A stretch of 64,000 nt of DNA, taken from Polaribacter glomeratus (GTDB taxonomy: Bacteria; Bacteroidota; Bacteroidia; Flavobacteriales; Flavobacteriaceae). The notes beneath the pieces are model-generated. The model ran no database searches, was not told the DNA's origin, and saw only the letters and a list, made by a program, of their open reading frames with translations. Made by a program: the position numbers and the translations under genes. The stretch lies in the NCBI RefSeq assembly GCF_002954665.1, contig NZ_MSCM01000001.1, positions 603,608 through 667,607 of the forward strand. Direction: 5' to 3'. Positions 54,897-63,595 of this stretch are shown here, piece after piece; the first letter of the stretch is position 1; every line of letters starts with the position of its first letter.

Positions 54897-55202
54897 TTGG
54901 CAAAGTGATTAAAGGATAGGTTTAAAATGAGTATTTATATTGCAACCATTATAACTAATTATTATGTATTAACCTTTAAAGAATAAGATTCTTAACTAAT
55001 TTTAGCTTAAGGAGTATCGTAAAACGAATTAAGTACTGTTAAAATGCGATTTAAATTGGTTTTGAGGACTTTATCTAACTTTATTATATTTCTTATGTCC
55101 TCTTTTATTTTTAAAGAGATTTTTAATATAATTATTTAATAGTTGGTGTATTTCACTCTAAATTTCAAATAAAAAAAACCGAGCATATTGCCCGGTTTTT
55201 TT
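54897..55202 (+). ncRNA. Candidate small RNA in a gene-free gap
   Basis: The 386-nt gap after the DUF255 gene contains no credible open frame. It does contain a promoter-like pair TTG (54897-54899), 17 nt, TAGGTTTA (54917-54924), a stem GAGGAC/GTCCTC (55064-55069 with 55097-55102), a smaller stem CTTAA/TTAAG, and a terminator-like hairpin at its right end. A transcript of roughly 270 nt from about 54931 to 55202 would fit. No known RNA family was recognised. It could also be plain spacer. Confidence 0.3.
55173..55202 (-). terminator. Terminator of the DUF4369/DUF819 genes (works on both strands)
   Basis: An A-tract, CCGAGC, loop ATATT, GCCCGG and a T-tract form a hairpin with a single A/C mismatch, flanked by A7 and T7. 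It lies 18 nt after the DUF4369 stop codon on the minus strand, and would equally stop a plus-strand transcript from the gap to its left. Confidence 0.8.
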
Positions 55203-55220
55203 ATTTCACAAACTTTTCAA

Positions 55221-55925
55221 TTATTTTTGTTCGTTTGCTTTTATAGCATCTAAATATTCTTGATAGCGTTTACCGTAAACAGAATTTTTAATTTTTGGCG
55301 TTAAACTTACATTTACAGTATCTAACATTTTTATACTAGCATCATACAGTTCTGTTAAAGCAATGTATGGAGCAGCTTCAAAATCAGCATTTGTTAGTGC
55401 AAAATTAGTTGTGTATAAAACTCTTCTTCTTACTAACCTTTTGTAATCTTCTTCTAGTTTTATAATTAAACCTTCGTTTTTAGCTTTTTTAGCTTCAAAA
55501 TCTTTTTTGATAAAATCTAAACGCTCGTTTTGAAACCTTTTACTAATAACATTGTATTTGTCTAAAATTTCTTGATTTTTAGAGCCTGTAATTTTTGGAG
55601 TATAGCCAAATTCAGCAACATTATCATTAATTGTAATAACGCCTGGTTCTCCAAAAAATAAGATTCTTTTATCCGATGTATTTCCATCAAACGTTAAATA
55701 ATACATAATTGGCGAATCTACATTATCTGTTAAAGTAAACATGTCGGATCCATTTAACGCAATAGAATCAACAGAAACTAACAACGTATCTACCATTTTC
55801 TGTAAGTACAAAGTACCTTTTTTAAGGCCTTTAATTTGTCCTTGAACAACCATGTTTCCTTCTTTTTTAGAAGAACACGCAAAAAGTATAATTGATAAAG
55901 CTAAAACAGCTGTAATTTTTTTCAT
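55221..55925 (-). CDS. DUF4369-type lipoprotein
   Basis: The 234-residue lipoprotein (IILFACSSKK) has an N-terminal beta-domain typical of DUF4369 proteins (MVVQGQIKGLKKGTLYLQKM; SVDSIALNGSDMFTL; ILFFGEPGVITIND), which in many Bacteroidota precedes a thioredoxin domain. Here the C-terminal part is instead a helical, charged segment (NQEILDKYNVISKRFQNERLDFIKKDFEAK; KLEEDYKRLVRRR) and there is no CxxC. The start of the helical part is the usual linker seen in these proteins, so this may be a version without the thioredoxin domain. Function unknown. It lies 40 nt after the DUF819 gene, so the two are probably co-transcribed. Confidence 0.82.
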   Translation of the reverse strand: MKKITAVLALSIILFACSSKKEGNMVVQGQIKGLKKGTLYLQKMVDTLLVSVDSIALNGSDMFTLTDNVDSPIMYYLTFDGNTSDKRILFFGEPGVITINDNVAEFGYTPKITGSKNQEILDKYNVISKRFQNERLDFIKKDFEAKKAKNEGLIIKLEEDYKRLVRRRVLYTTNFALTNADFEAAPYIALTELYDASIKMLDTVNVSLTPKIKNSVYGKRYQEYLDAIKANEQK

Positions 55926-55965
55926 TTTTGATTAAAATTTTGGAATGCAAATATGCTGATTTTTT

Positions 55966-57273
55966 TTATAAAGTGGATGCTAATTCCATTAAAATAGTAC
56001 AAGCAATTGCGCCAACCGTACCAATTGCATAGCCAAAAACAGCTAATAAAACACCAACACTTGCCAATGATGGATGAAAAGCTTGTGCAACAATTGGGGC
56101 AGAAGCTGCACCACCAACATTTGCTTGACTTCCTACTGCTAAAAAGAAATAAGGTGCTCTAATAATTTTGGCAACTATAATTAATAATAATGCATGAATT
56201 GTCATCCAAACGATTCCAATAACCATTAATCCTGGGTTTTCAAAAGCCTGATTTAAATCCATTTTCATACCAATAGTAGCTACTAAAATATAAATAAAAA
56301 CGCTTCCTAATTTACTTGCGCCAGCACCTTCGTAATTTTTTGCTTTTGTAAAAGATAAAATAATGGCAATAATAGTAGAAATACTAATTAGCCAGAAAAA
56401 TTCTGAATCTAAAAAAGAGAAGATATTTCTCCAAGTTTGCGATGTTAAAGATGAGACTATATCCGAGAAAAAAGCGCTTAAATAACTAGCTGAAAAATGC
56501 CCAAAACCAACCGTTCCAAAAGCAATTGCCAACATTACCATTAAATCTGTAAGAGACGGATTTCTTTTTACTTTTTGAGTAAATTTAATTACCTTTTCTT
56601 TTAGTTCTTCAATAGCAGAATTGTCTGCTTTTAGCCATTTATTTATTTTCTTTTTCTTACCAATTCCTATTAATAAGATTGCCATCCAAATATTAGCTAC
56701 AACAATATCCACAATTACCATTCCGCCATATTTTGCGGGGTTATATTTGTAAATTTCTAACATGGCTGTTTGGTTTGCTCCACCACCAATCCAGCTTCCT
56801 GCAAGTGTAGAAAGTCCTCTCCAAACTGCGTCAAAATCAGATCCACCAACAGTTTCTGGCGAGAAAATTGAAATTAATAAAATAGCTATAGGTCCGCCAA
56901 TGATAACACCAACAGTTCCTGTAAAAAACATAATTAAAGCTTTAGAACCTAAGTTAAAAATAGCTTTTAAATCGATGCTTAACGTCATTAAAACCAAAGC
57001 TGCAGGCAATAAAAATCGGCTAGAAACAAAATATAATTGTGAGCTGTTTTTTACAACTTCACCAGCAGCATTTTCAGTTTCCCATTCTGGGGATATAATT
57101 CTAAAAGTTGTAAAAAGAGCAGGAATAAAATAGGCCATAAATAAACCAGGTACAATTTTATAAAATTTATGCCAAAAACCCGTTTTAATTTTTTCTGTGT
57201 AAAAAACAAATCCTAAAGAAGTCATTAAAATGCCAAAAACGATGGCATCATTTGTGAAAATTGGTTCGATCAT
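55966..57273 (-). CDS. DUF819 integral membrane protein (YjcL family)
   Basis: The 435-residue protein is almost wholly hydrophobic with about 11 helices. Family marks are the GGPIAILL segment, the ALSTLAGSWIGGGANQTAML-like motif (here GLSTLAGSWIGGGANQTAM), and the late QANVGGAASAPIVAQAFHPSL segment. Two such inverted motifs per chain, one in each half, recall the GGxxN-like motifs of bile-acid/citrate-type transporters, so it is probably a transporter with an unknown substrate. A charged loop (GIGKKKKINKWLKADNSAIEELKEK) at about residues 205-230 divides the halves. It lies between the DUF4369 gene and the sortilin-like gene on the same strand. Confidence 0.88.
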   Translation of the reverse strand: MIEPIFTNDAIVFGILMTSLGFVFYTEKIKTGFWHKFYKIVPGLFMAYFIPALFTTFRIISPEWETENAAGEVVKNSSQLYFVSSRFLLPAALVLMTLSIDLKAIFNLGSKALIMFFTGTVGVIIGGPIAILLISIFSPETVGGSDFDAVWRGLSTLAGSWIGGGANQTAMLEIYKYNPAKYGGMVIVDIVVANIWMAILLIGIGKKKKINKWLKADNSAIEELKEKVIKFTQKVKRNPSLTDLMVMLAIAFGTVGFGHFSASYLSAFFSDIVSSLTSQTWRNIFSFLDSEFFWLISISTIIAIILSFTKAKNYEGAGASKLGSVFIYILVATIGMKMDLNQAFENPGLMVIGIVWMTIHALLLIIVAKIIRAPYFFLAVGSQANVGGAASAPIVAQAFHPSLASVGVLLAVFGYAIGTVGAIACTILMELASTL

Positions 57274-57344
57274 TAAATTTTATTTTTAGTATGATTTAAA
57301 GGTAAGCGGTTAATTTATAATCGTAGGGAACATTTTAAGAGAAA

Positions 57345-57385
57345 TTTGTGCTTGTGTTTTAAAATTGAAAAGACACAAGCACAAA
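57345..57385 (-). terminator. Long hairpin after the sortilin-like gene
   Basis: TTTGTGCTTGTGT (57345-57357) pairs perfectly over 13 bp with ACACAAGCACAAA (57373-57385), with a 15-nt loop. It starts 27 nt after the stop codon of the minus-strand sortilin-like gene. The T-tract on the minus strand is short (TTTCTCTT), so termination strength is uncertain; it may instead be a 3' processing or stabilising hairpin. Confidence 0.5.
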
Positions 57386-57412
57386 AGAACACTTATTTTT
57401 TGTTTTTATTTT

Positions 57413-60400
57413 TTAATTTGTTGAATAAATTTTAGTCTCCTTAAATTTTGAAATTTGAATTTTTTCAGTTGCCAATTTGTACGTTAACCAATCCGTATTA
57501 AAAAACGAATTTGTTTCAGAAACCGCTTTTATATAGGTTTCTTTAAACTGATTTATCAATTGTGTTTCTGTAGCTGTTTGCTCTCCAAAACGCGAACTAA
57601 CATAATAGTTTGCAACCCCAAAACGCTGTGCTACGGTAACTTCTGGGTTTCTTGTAATTCCTTGTCTTTTATCAATTTTACCTAAGTACAACGCAATTAA
57701 ATTATCAATTTTTTTACTGATTTCTATAGATGATTTTATTTCTGCTTCAAACTTTTTAGCATCTTCTTTTGTTAATTGAGATTTTATAGCTTCGGCAGTA
57801 TTTTTACTTTCCACTAATTGTTTTAGAATGGCTGCTGTTTTTTCTTGATACGTTTCAAGTTCTTTGCTAGCATTGTATTTCTGATTAATTGCTTCTTCAG
57901 AAATTTGTAACCTTGGATCAAATTCAACGGTGATATTTTGCTCAGAAACTGCATCACCAAAAGTCATTTTTAAACGATATATCCCTGGTTTTACAGAAAC
58001 TCCACTTGGTTCTCTTTTCGATTTATTAAGAGTTCTAGAAGGACGATCAACACCTTTTTCGTCTAAATACCAAGTAGTTTTATGAATTCCGTTTTCTTTA
58101 GGAACCTTAAATTTCAAGGTTCTAATTTGCCTTTCTCCGTCAAAAATCTCTAATTTTATAGAATCATTTTTTACAGTATTTTGCTTGTCACTTTGAACTT
58201 GTTTAAGAGTTTCATTATCTTCATCAGAAGCTATTTCATCATCAACTTTATCTTCATCTGCTTTTTCATCTTTATCAGCATCTGTATTGTTTTCGCTTTT
58301 TTTAGCATTAGGATTATTGATATAATAAGAAATTAGTGCACCGCGACCCCTATTTTCTCCTTGATACATTGCATCTGCGCCAAACCTGCTTCCTGTTGGT
58401 TGTTGCGTTTCTGCTTGATAGGCAGTTGGTGGCGCAAACAATTCTAATTTTTTAGAAATCACATTTCCTTTTGCAATTGCTCTTAAAGGACGAATATCAT
58501 CTAAAACCCAAGCTGCACGTCCAAAAGTTCCTATAATTAAATCGTTTTCTCTGGGATGTATTACCAAATCTTTTACAGGAACAGTTGGGAAACCTTCCGT
58601 CCATTTTGTCCATTTTTCGCCTGTATTTATAGAAATATATAAACCGTCATCCGTTCCTAAAAACAGTAAATTTTCATTTTCTGGATCTTCAATAATACAT
58701 AGCGTGTAACTTTGCACATCATTTTCATCAACAATACGCTCCCAAGTTTTACCGTAATTTTTAGTTCTGTATGCATACGGCGTATAGTTAAAACGTCTGT
58801 AATCATTTGCAATTAATAAGGCTTCACCTTTATTTTTGTTGGATGCTTTTATTTGTGCAATCCAACTATTTTCTGGTAAACCTTTAATGTTTTTTGCAAC
58901 GTTTGTCCAAGTTTCGCCACCATTTTTTGTAATGTGTACTTGACCATCATCCGTAGCTGCCCAAAGCATATTTTTTTCCAAAACTGATGGTTCTATTACT
59001 AAAATTGTACAGTGATTTTCTGCACCCGTTGCATCCATTGTTAAACCACCACTTTCTCCTTGTTTTAATTTCTCTGGGTTATTTGTGGATAAATCTGGCG
59101 AAATAACAGACCAAGTTAACCCTTTATCTGTAGATTTATGTACAAACTGACTTCCGAAGTATAACGTATTATTGTTAAAAGGATCCATATTTATAGCGGC
59201 ATTCCAGTTAAAACGCAATTCAATAGCAGCATCAGCATGTGTTGGTTGTACAGAATAATTGTTTCCTGTAATATAATCATATCTTACAACAGAACCTTGC
59301 TGACTCATAGACCAGCCATATCTTGAATCGTCTTTATCTGGAACAACATCAAAACCATCACCAAAACTAATTTCTTGCCAATAAGAATTTCTAATTCCCT
59401 GAGCTTTCCAAACATAGGCAGGACCTCGCCAAGAACCATTGTCTTGCATGCCGCCATACACATTATAAGGGAACTCATTATCTACATTAATATGATAAAA
59501 TTGTGCCACAGGAATATTGCCAATAAAGCGCCAAGATTTTCCACCATCTTTAGTAATATTTAAACCGCCATCATTACCATCAATCATAAATTTGCCGTTT
59601 GTTGGATGAATCCACCAAGCATGATGATCTGGATGCACACCATTATCAACCCCATAAGCAGGCATTAATTCTTTAAAGTTTTTACCACCATCTTGCGAAA
59701 CATTTATATAGGTAAAAACGGTATACAATCTGTTTTCATTCTGCGGATCAACATAAATTTCTGAATAATAAAAAGGGCGGTTTCCAATATCTTCTTTATC
59801 ATTTATTTTTTCCCATTTAAAACCACCGTCCTCACTTTTGTACAAAGCATTTTTCTTTGCTTCTACCAAAGCGTAGATAATATCAGGATTACTTGGTGCA
59901 ATTGCAACACCAATTCTGCCTAATTCTCCTTTTGGAAAACCTTCTTTTTCTGTAATTTGTTTCCAATTTTCTCCGCCATCGTGTGTAATGTAAACACCAC
60001 TTCCTGTTCCGCCGGATTTAAAAAACCAAGGATCACGTTTGTGTTCCCACATGGTAGCAATTAATTTATTCGGATTTTTTGGATCCATAATTAAATCTGC
60101 AGCACCCGATTTTGTATTTGTAAATAAAATTTGTTTCCAAGATTTTCCACCATCCGTAGTTTTATAAACGCCACGTTCTTTGTGTTCTCCCCAAGGCGAA
60201 CCAATGGCACCAACGTACACTACATCAGGATTTGTAGGATCGATTACTACACGATGAATATGTCTCGTTTTTTCTAAACCCATTGATTTCCAAGATTTAC
60301 CAGCGTCTAAAGATTTGTAAATTCCGAATCCACCATTTAAACTATTTCTCGGGTTTCCTTCACCAGTTCCTGCCCAAATAACACTTGGGTTTGATTGCTG

Positions 60401-60676
60401 AATAGCAACTGCACCAATAGAAGCTGTTAGTTCTTTTTCGAAAATTGGTTCCCATTTTACGCCGCCAGAAGTAGATTTCCAGATTCCACCAGATGCAGTA
60501 CCAACGTATATAATTTCAGGATTTGAGGTAACAACATCTACAGAAGTTACACGGCCAGACATTCCGCCAGGACCAATATTTCTTGGTTTCATGTTTTTTA
60601 GCATGTCCATAGAAAACTCTTGCGAAAAGAGTAGGGAAGTAGCACCTATAAATAAGATTGTAAATAGTTTTTTCAT
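57413..60676 (-). CDS. Sortilin/VPS10-type BNR-repeat exported protein
   Basis: The 1087-residue protein has a Sec signal (LLFSQE). Residues about 30-740 form two or more beta-propellers marked by about eleven Asp-box motifs (STSGGVKW, SLDAGKSW, TTDGGKSW, THDGGENW, SEDGGFKW, TKDGGKSW, STDKGLTW, TKNGGETW and others), as in sortilin/VPS10 and WD40/YVTN-like BNR proteins. A disordered acidic linker at about 795-845 (NTDADKDEKADEDKVDDE) contains a stretch, ETLKQVQSDKQN, that looks like a translated dispersed repeat. A FlgD-like Ig domain (GIYRLKMTFGD) and a helical tail follow. No sialidase catalytic set is seen. Such proteins are common in Bacteroidota and of unknown function. Confidence 0.88.
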   Translation of the reverse strand: MKKLFTILFIGATSLLFSQEFSMDMLKNMKPRNIGPGGMSGRVTSVDVVTSNPEIIYVGTASGGIWKSTSGGVKWEPIFEKELTASIGAVAIQQSNPSVIWAGTGEGNPRNSLNGGFGIYKSLDAGKSWKSMGLEKTRHIHRVVIDPTNPDVVYVGAIGSPWGEHKERGVYKTTDGGKSWKQILFTNTKSGAADLIMDPKNPNKLIATMWEHKRDPWFFKSGGTGSGVYITHDGGENWKQITEKEGFPKGELGRIGVAIAPSNPDIIYALVEAKKNALYKSEDGGFKWEKINDKEDIGNRPFYYSEIYVDPQNENRLYTVFTYINVSQDGGKNFKELMPAYGVDNGVHPDHHAWWIHPTNGKFMIDGNDGGLNITKDGGKSWRFIGNIPVAQFYHINVDNEFPYNVYGGMQDNGSWRGPAYVWKAQGIRNSYWQEISFGDGFDVVPDKDDSRYGWSMSQQGSVVRYDYITGNNYSVQPTHADAAIELRFNWNAAINMDPFNNNTLYFGSQFVHKSTDKGLTWSVISPDLSTNNPEKLKQGESGGLTMDATGAENHCTILVIEPSVLEKNMLWAATDDGQVHITKNGGETWTNVAKNIKGLPENSWIAQIKASNKNKGEALLIANDYRRFNYTPYAYRTKNYGKTWERIVDENDVQSYTLCIIEDPENENLLFLGTDDGLYISINTGEKWTKWTEGFPTVPVKDLVIHPRENDLIIGTFGRAAWVLDDIRPLRAIAKGNVISKKLELFAPPTAYQAETQQPTGSRFGADAMYQGENRGRGALISYYINNPNAKKSENNTDADKDEKADEDKVDDEIASDEDNETLKQVQSDKQNTVKNDSIKLEIFDGERQIRTLKFKVPKENGIHKTTWYLDEKGVDRPSRTLNKSKREPSGVSVKPGIYRLKMTFGDAVSEQNITVEFDPRLQISEEAINQKYNASKELETYQEKTAAILKQLVESKNTAEAIKSQLTKEDAKKFEAEIKSSIEISKKIDNLIALYLGKIDKRQGITRNPEVTVAQRFGVANYYVSSRFGEQTATETQLINQFKETYIKAVSETNSFFNTDWLTYKLATEKIQISKFKETKIYSTN
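58183..58213 (-). repeat. Probable dispersed-repeat fragment inside the coding sequence
   Basis: On the minus strand this 31-bp stretch contains CTTAAACAAGTTCAAAGTGA, which resembles the 'ctgaaacaagttcagggtgaca' intergenic repeat common in flavobacteria (recalled, not searched). Here it is read in frame as ETLKQVQSDK within an acidic linker, where an insertion would be tolerated. Confidence 0.4.
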
Positions 60677-60857
60677 TGGGTTTGATTTTTTTAGTAAAGG
60701 CCAACAAGATACAAAATAGAATACTCTGTAAAAGCTAGAAGTTAATTTTAAAAGAGTTGTACTATAAATAATCTTTTAGATAGAAGAAAAAGTTAACTAA
60801 TTCTGTTTTTTATTTTCAAACTCTTAAAGTTTGATTATTTTTATCGAAATTTAAAAA

Positions 60858-62396
60858 ATGAGTCAGCAAGAAGAATTCTTTGAATATATAAACAACGGTT
60901 ATGCAACCAAGTGCGATTATATAGAATTGGGAGCAGCCATGTTAGGAGAAGAAACAATTACAAATGCCATTGTAAAAATACCTTTAAAAACCCTAAACAG
61001 ACATGGTTTAATTGCTGGTGCAACCGGAACGGGAAAAACAAAAACATTACAAGTTTTAGCGGAAACTTTATCAGACAAAGGAATTCCTGTTTTGCTGATG
61101 GATATAAAAGGCGATTTATCTGGTTTAGCACAACCAAGTCCTGGACACCCAAAGATAGACGAGCGGCATGCAAAAATTGGTTTCCCTTTTGAGGCCAAGA
61201 AATTTCCGATAGAAGTATTGACCATCTCTGAACAAAAAGGAACAAGAATGCGTGCAACTGTATCAGAATTTGGTCCAGTTCTGTTATCAAGAATTTTAGA
61301 TTTATCAGAAGTGCAACAAGGAATTGTTGCCATCATTTTTAAATATTGTGATGACAATAAATTGCCATTGTTAGATATTAAAGACTTTAAAAAAGTGCTG
61401 CAATATGTTACTGATGAAGGAAAAGAGGAGATTCAAAAAGAATATGGTCGCATTTCTTCTTCAAGTACAGGTGCAATTTTGCGTAAAATTATAGAAATAG
61501 AACAACAAGGAGGTGATTTATTTTTTGGAGAAAAATCTTTTGAAGTGGAAGATTTAACAAGAATTGATGAAAACGGAAGAGGAATTATTTCTGTTTTACG
61601 CTTAACAGACATTCAAGACAAGCCAAAATTATTTTCTACCTTTATGATGCAATTGTTGGCAGAAATTTATGAAACTTTTCCAGAACAAGGAGATAGTGGC
61701 AGACCAGAATTGATTATTTTTATAGACGAAGCACATTTGGTTTTTGAAGAAGCTTCTAAAGCATTGTTAAATCAGATAGAAAGTATTGTAAAACTAATTC
61801 GTTCTAAAGGAATTGGGTTGTATTTTGTAACTCAGAACCCAAATGATGTTCCAGAAGATGTTTTAGCACAATTGGGGTTAAAAATTCAGCATGCATTAAG
61901 AGCTTTTACTGCAAAAGATAGAAAAGCAATTAAATTGGCAGCAGAAAATTACCCAAGTTCTGACTATTATGATACTAAAGAAGTGTTGACGCAATTAGGA
62001 ATTGGAGAAGCATTTGTATCCGTTTTAAACGAAAAAGGAATTCCTACACCATTAGCTAGAACCATGTTGCGTGCGCCAATGAGTAGAATGGATATTTTAA
62101 CGGATAAAGAATTGGCGGCTGTTATTGATAACTCTAAATTAATACATAAATACAACCAAGAATTAGATAGAGAAAGTGCTTACGAAATGCTGAATAGTAA
62201 AATAGAAAAGATTAATTTAGCCGAGGAAAAAGCAATTAAGGACTTAAAAGATCAGAAAGAAAGAGAAAGAAATAAAAAGTCATCATCTAGAACCTATACA
62301 ACCAGTAGTACAAGACAAAATCCAATTGTAAAAGTTTTAACAAGTGCCACTTTTATTAGAGCATTTTTTGGGATCTTAAAAAAAGTGATGAAATAA
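60858..62396 (+). CDS. HerA-like ATPase, DUF853 family
   Basis: The 512-residue cytoplasmic protein has the Walker A motif GATGTGKTKT (Lys60) and Walker B IIFIDEAHLVF (Asp290, Glu291). In between are family segments LLMDIKGDLSGLAQPS, TISEQKGTRMRATVSEFGP and SSSSTGAILRKI; after Walker B come GLYFVTQNPNDVPEDVLAQLGLKIQHALRAF and LGIGEAFVSVLNEKG. The C-terminal 90 residues are a charged coiled coil (INLAEEKAIKDLKDQKERERNKK) with a Ser/Thr stretch and a basic hydrophobic end (TFIRAFFGILKKVM). DUF853 proteins are HerA/FtsK-type ATPases with unclear role, perhaps DNA handling. It has its own promoter region, 181 nt from the divergent sortilin-like gene. Confidence 0.9.
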   Translation: MSQQEEFFEYINNGYATKCDYIELGAAMLGEETITNAIVKIPLKTLNRHGLIAGATGTGKTKTLQVLAETLSDKGIPVLLMDIKGDLSGLAQPSPGHPKIDERHAKIGFPFEAKKFPIEVLTISEQKGTRMRATVSEFGPVLLSRILDLSEVQQGIVAIIFKYCDDNKLPLLDIKDFKKVLQYVTDEGKEEIQKEYGRISSSSTGAILRKIIEIEQQGGDLFFGEKSFEVEDLTRIDENGRGIISVLRLTDIQDKPKLFSTFMMQLLAEIYETFPEQGDSGRPELIIFIDEAHLVFEEASKALLNQIESIVKLIRSKGIGLYFVTQNPNDVPEDVLAQLGLKIQHALRAFTAKDRKAIKLAAENYPSSDYYDTKEVLTQLGIGEAFVSVLNEKGIPTPLARTMLRAPMSRMDILTDKELAAVIDNSKLIHKYNQELDRESAYEMLNSKIEKINLAEEKAIKDLKDQKERERNKKSSSRTYTTSSTRQNPIVKVLTSATFIRAFFGILKKVMK

Positions 62397-62442
62397 CAAA
62401 ATTAAAATCTGAACGTTTAAATAAAGAATAAAACAACTAAAA

Positions 62443-63006
62443 ATGAATAAAAAAAACTCCTTATCTATACTTGTAATTGCACTTTCATTATTAATTACCA
62501 GCTGTAATAAAAGTAATGATTTTAAAATTGAAAAAGGAAAAGTGGGTAAAATTACTGAAACCACTAAAATTACCGATTTACAAAACTTATTTAAAAACGA
62601 TTCTATTGTTAAAAATTTAAGTGAAGGTGCTTTAGGCGATAATTATTTTCAAGATGATGACGAATATTTAATTTTCGAAAAAGGCGGTAACCTTCTACTT
62701 ACAATAATACCAAAAGAACAATTAGACTCTACATCAACTATAAAAAGTATTGAAATTCATGATATTCGCTATAAGACGAAAAACGGAATTAGTTTAAATT
62801 CTAATTTTTCTGAAATAAATGCGAATAACATACTAAGGCCAGAATCTACTTTACAATCTGTTACATTATTTTTAGACGAATTAAATGCAACAATTACTAT
62901 AGATAAAGATGAATTAGGTATTAAAGACTTTATTACTCAAAAAATATCTTTAGAGCAAATACCAGATTTAGCAAAAATAAAATCATTTATTATTTGGTTT
63001 ATTTAG
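62443..63006 (+). CDS. Lipoprotein of unknown function
   Basis: The 187-residue product begins with a lipoprotein signal (LSLLITSCNKS). The mature part is a mixture of short strands and loops: KVGKITETTKITDLQNLF, DDDEYLIFEKGGNLLLTIIP and SIEIHDIRYKTKNGISL, with a C-terminus KSFIIWFI. The TDLQNLF...NDSIVKNL section with GDNYFQDDDEYLIFEKGG is reminiscent of flavobacterial proteins that compute a change in phase or solute values, but I cannot place it in a named family. It follows the DUF853 gene by 46 nt and may be co-transcribed. Its stop codon overlaps by one base the start of a REP-like element. Confidence 0.75.
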   Translation: MNKKNSLSILVIALSLLITSCNKSNDFKIEKGKVGKITETTKITDLQNLFKNDSIVKNLSEGALGDNYFQDDDEYLIFEKGGNLLLTIIPKEQLDSTSTIKSIEIHDIRYKTKNGISLNSNFSEINANNILRPESTLQSVTLFLDELNATITIDKDELGIKDFITQKISLEQIPDLAKIKSFIIWFI

Positions 63007-63097
63007 GGCGTATCACGTAATAAAAACGTGACCGCGCTTTACATTATATCTTTTTAGTTAAAAAACTAAAAAGGATGCCATTTCAATCGCTTACGCA
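63006..63097 (+). repeat. REP-like dispersed element
   Basis: This stretch begins GGGCGTATCACG, contains CCGCGCTTTACATTATATC, a perfect 10-bp hairpin (CTTTTTAGTT, 63050-63059, with AACTAAAAAG, 63064-63073, loop AAAA), GGATGCCATTTCAATC and ends GCTTACGCAG. A second hairpin TCACGT/ACGTGA lies at 63013-63031. The order GGGCG ... GCGCTTT ... hairpin ... GGAT..CCA.TTCAATC.. TACGC matches the general plan of a well-known flavobacterial intergenic repeat. It fills the gap between the unknown lipoprotein and the cupin gene. Confidence 0.65.
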
Positions 63098-63105
63098 GAT
63101 TCAGT

Positions 63106-63468
63106 ATGAAAAAATATACCATACAAAATAAACCATTTGTTGTGCCAACAACAGATGGTAAATTAATTGAAGAGCATTTTGGTAATGCTACAGACAAAAA
63201 TACAGAAATAAGTATTGCCCATATGGTTGCTCCACCAAAATGGAAAGAACCATTTCAAACACCTGCATTTGATGAATATACTTATATTATTAAAGGTAAA
63301 AAACAGTTTATTATAGACGGCGAAATTATCATTTTAGAAGCGGGTCAATCCATCAAAATAGAAAAAAACACACGTGTTCAATATTCAAATCCATTTGAGA
63401 CCGATTGCGAATATTTAGCTGTTTGTTTGCCTGCTTTTTCTATTGATTTGGTGAATAGAGAAGAATAG
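63106..63468 (+). CDS. Small cupin-domain protein
   Basis: The 120-residue protein is a single cupin: DEYTYIIKGKKQFIIDGE (motif 1 region) and GQSIKIEKNTRVQYSNPF (motif 2 region) form the double-stranded helix. The usual metal-binding His residues of motif 1 (HxH) are replaced (FDEYTYIIKG), so metal binding is doubtful. There is no signal peptide, so it acts in the cytoplasm. Its substrate or partner is unknown. The only neighbour on the same strand is the unknown lipoprotein, separated by the REP-like element, so operon membership is uncertain. Confidence 0.85.
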   Translation: MKKYTIQNKPFVVPTTDGKLIEEHFGNATDKNTEISIAHMVAPPKWKEPFQTPAFDEYTYIIKGKKQFIIDGEIIILEAGQSIKIEKNTRVQYSNPFETDCEYLAVCLPAFSIDLVNREE

Positions 63469-63503
63469 AGAAACACTTTATTTTTATATATAAAATTACA
63501 TTA

Positions 63504-63527
63504 CCTATTTTTAAATAGGAATTTTTT
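63504..63527 (+). terminator. Probable terminator after the cupin gene
   Basis: CCTATTT (63504-63510) and AAATAGG (63513-63519) form a short hairpin followed by AATTTTTT. The stem is weak (two GC pairs), but the T-tract and the position between convergent genes support it. Confidence 0.5.
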
Positions 63528-63595
63528 GCAAAATTGAATTATTAAAACGTTCTTAAATTAAGGGTTCTTAAAATTTCATAGCAACTTTAAAAGCA

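Noticed and set aside
56762..57133. 123-residue open frame on the plus strand
   Set aside because: It lies fully inside the DUF819 gene on the opposite strand, has no recognisable domain, and follows from the codon use of that gene.
60917..61357. 146-residue open frame on the minus strand
   Set aside because: It is antisense to the Walker A region of the HerA-like ATPase. The composition is that of a mirrored coding strand and there is no signal for translation.
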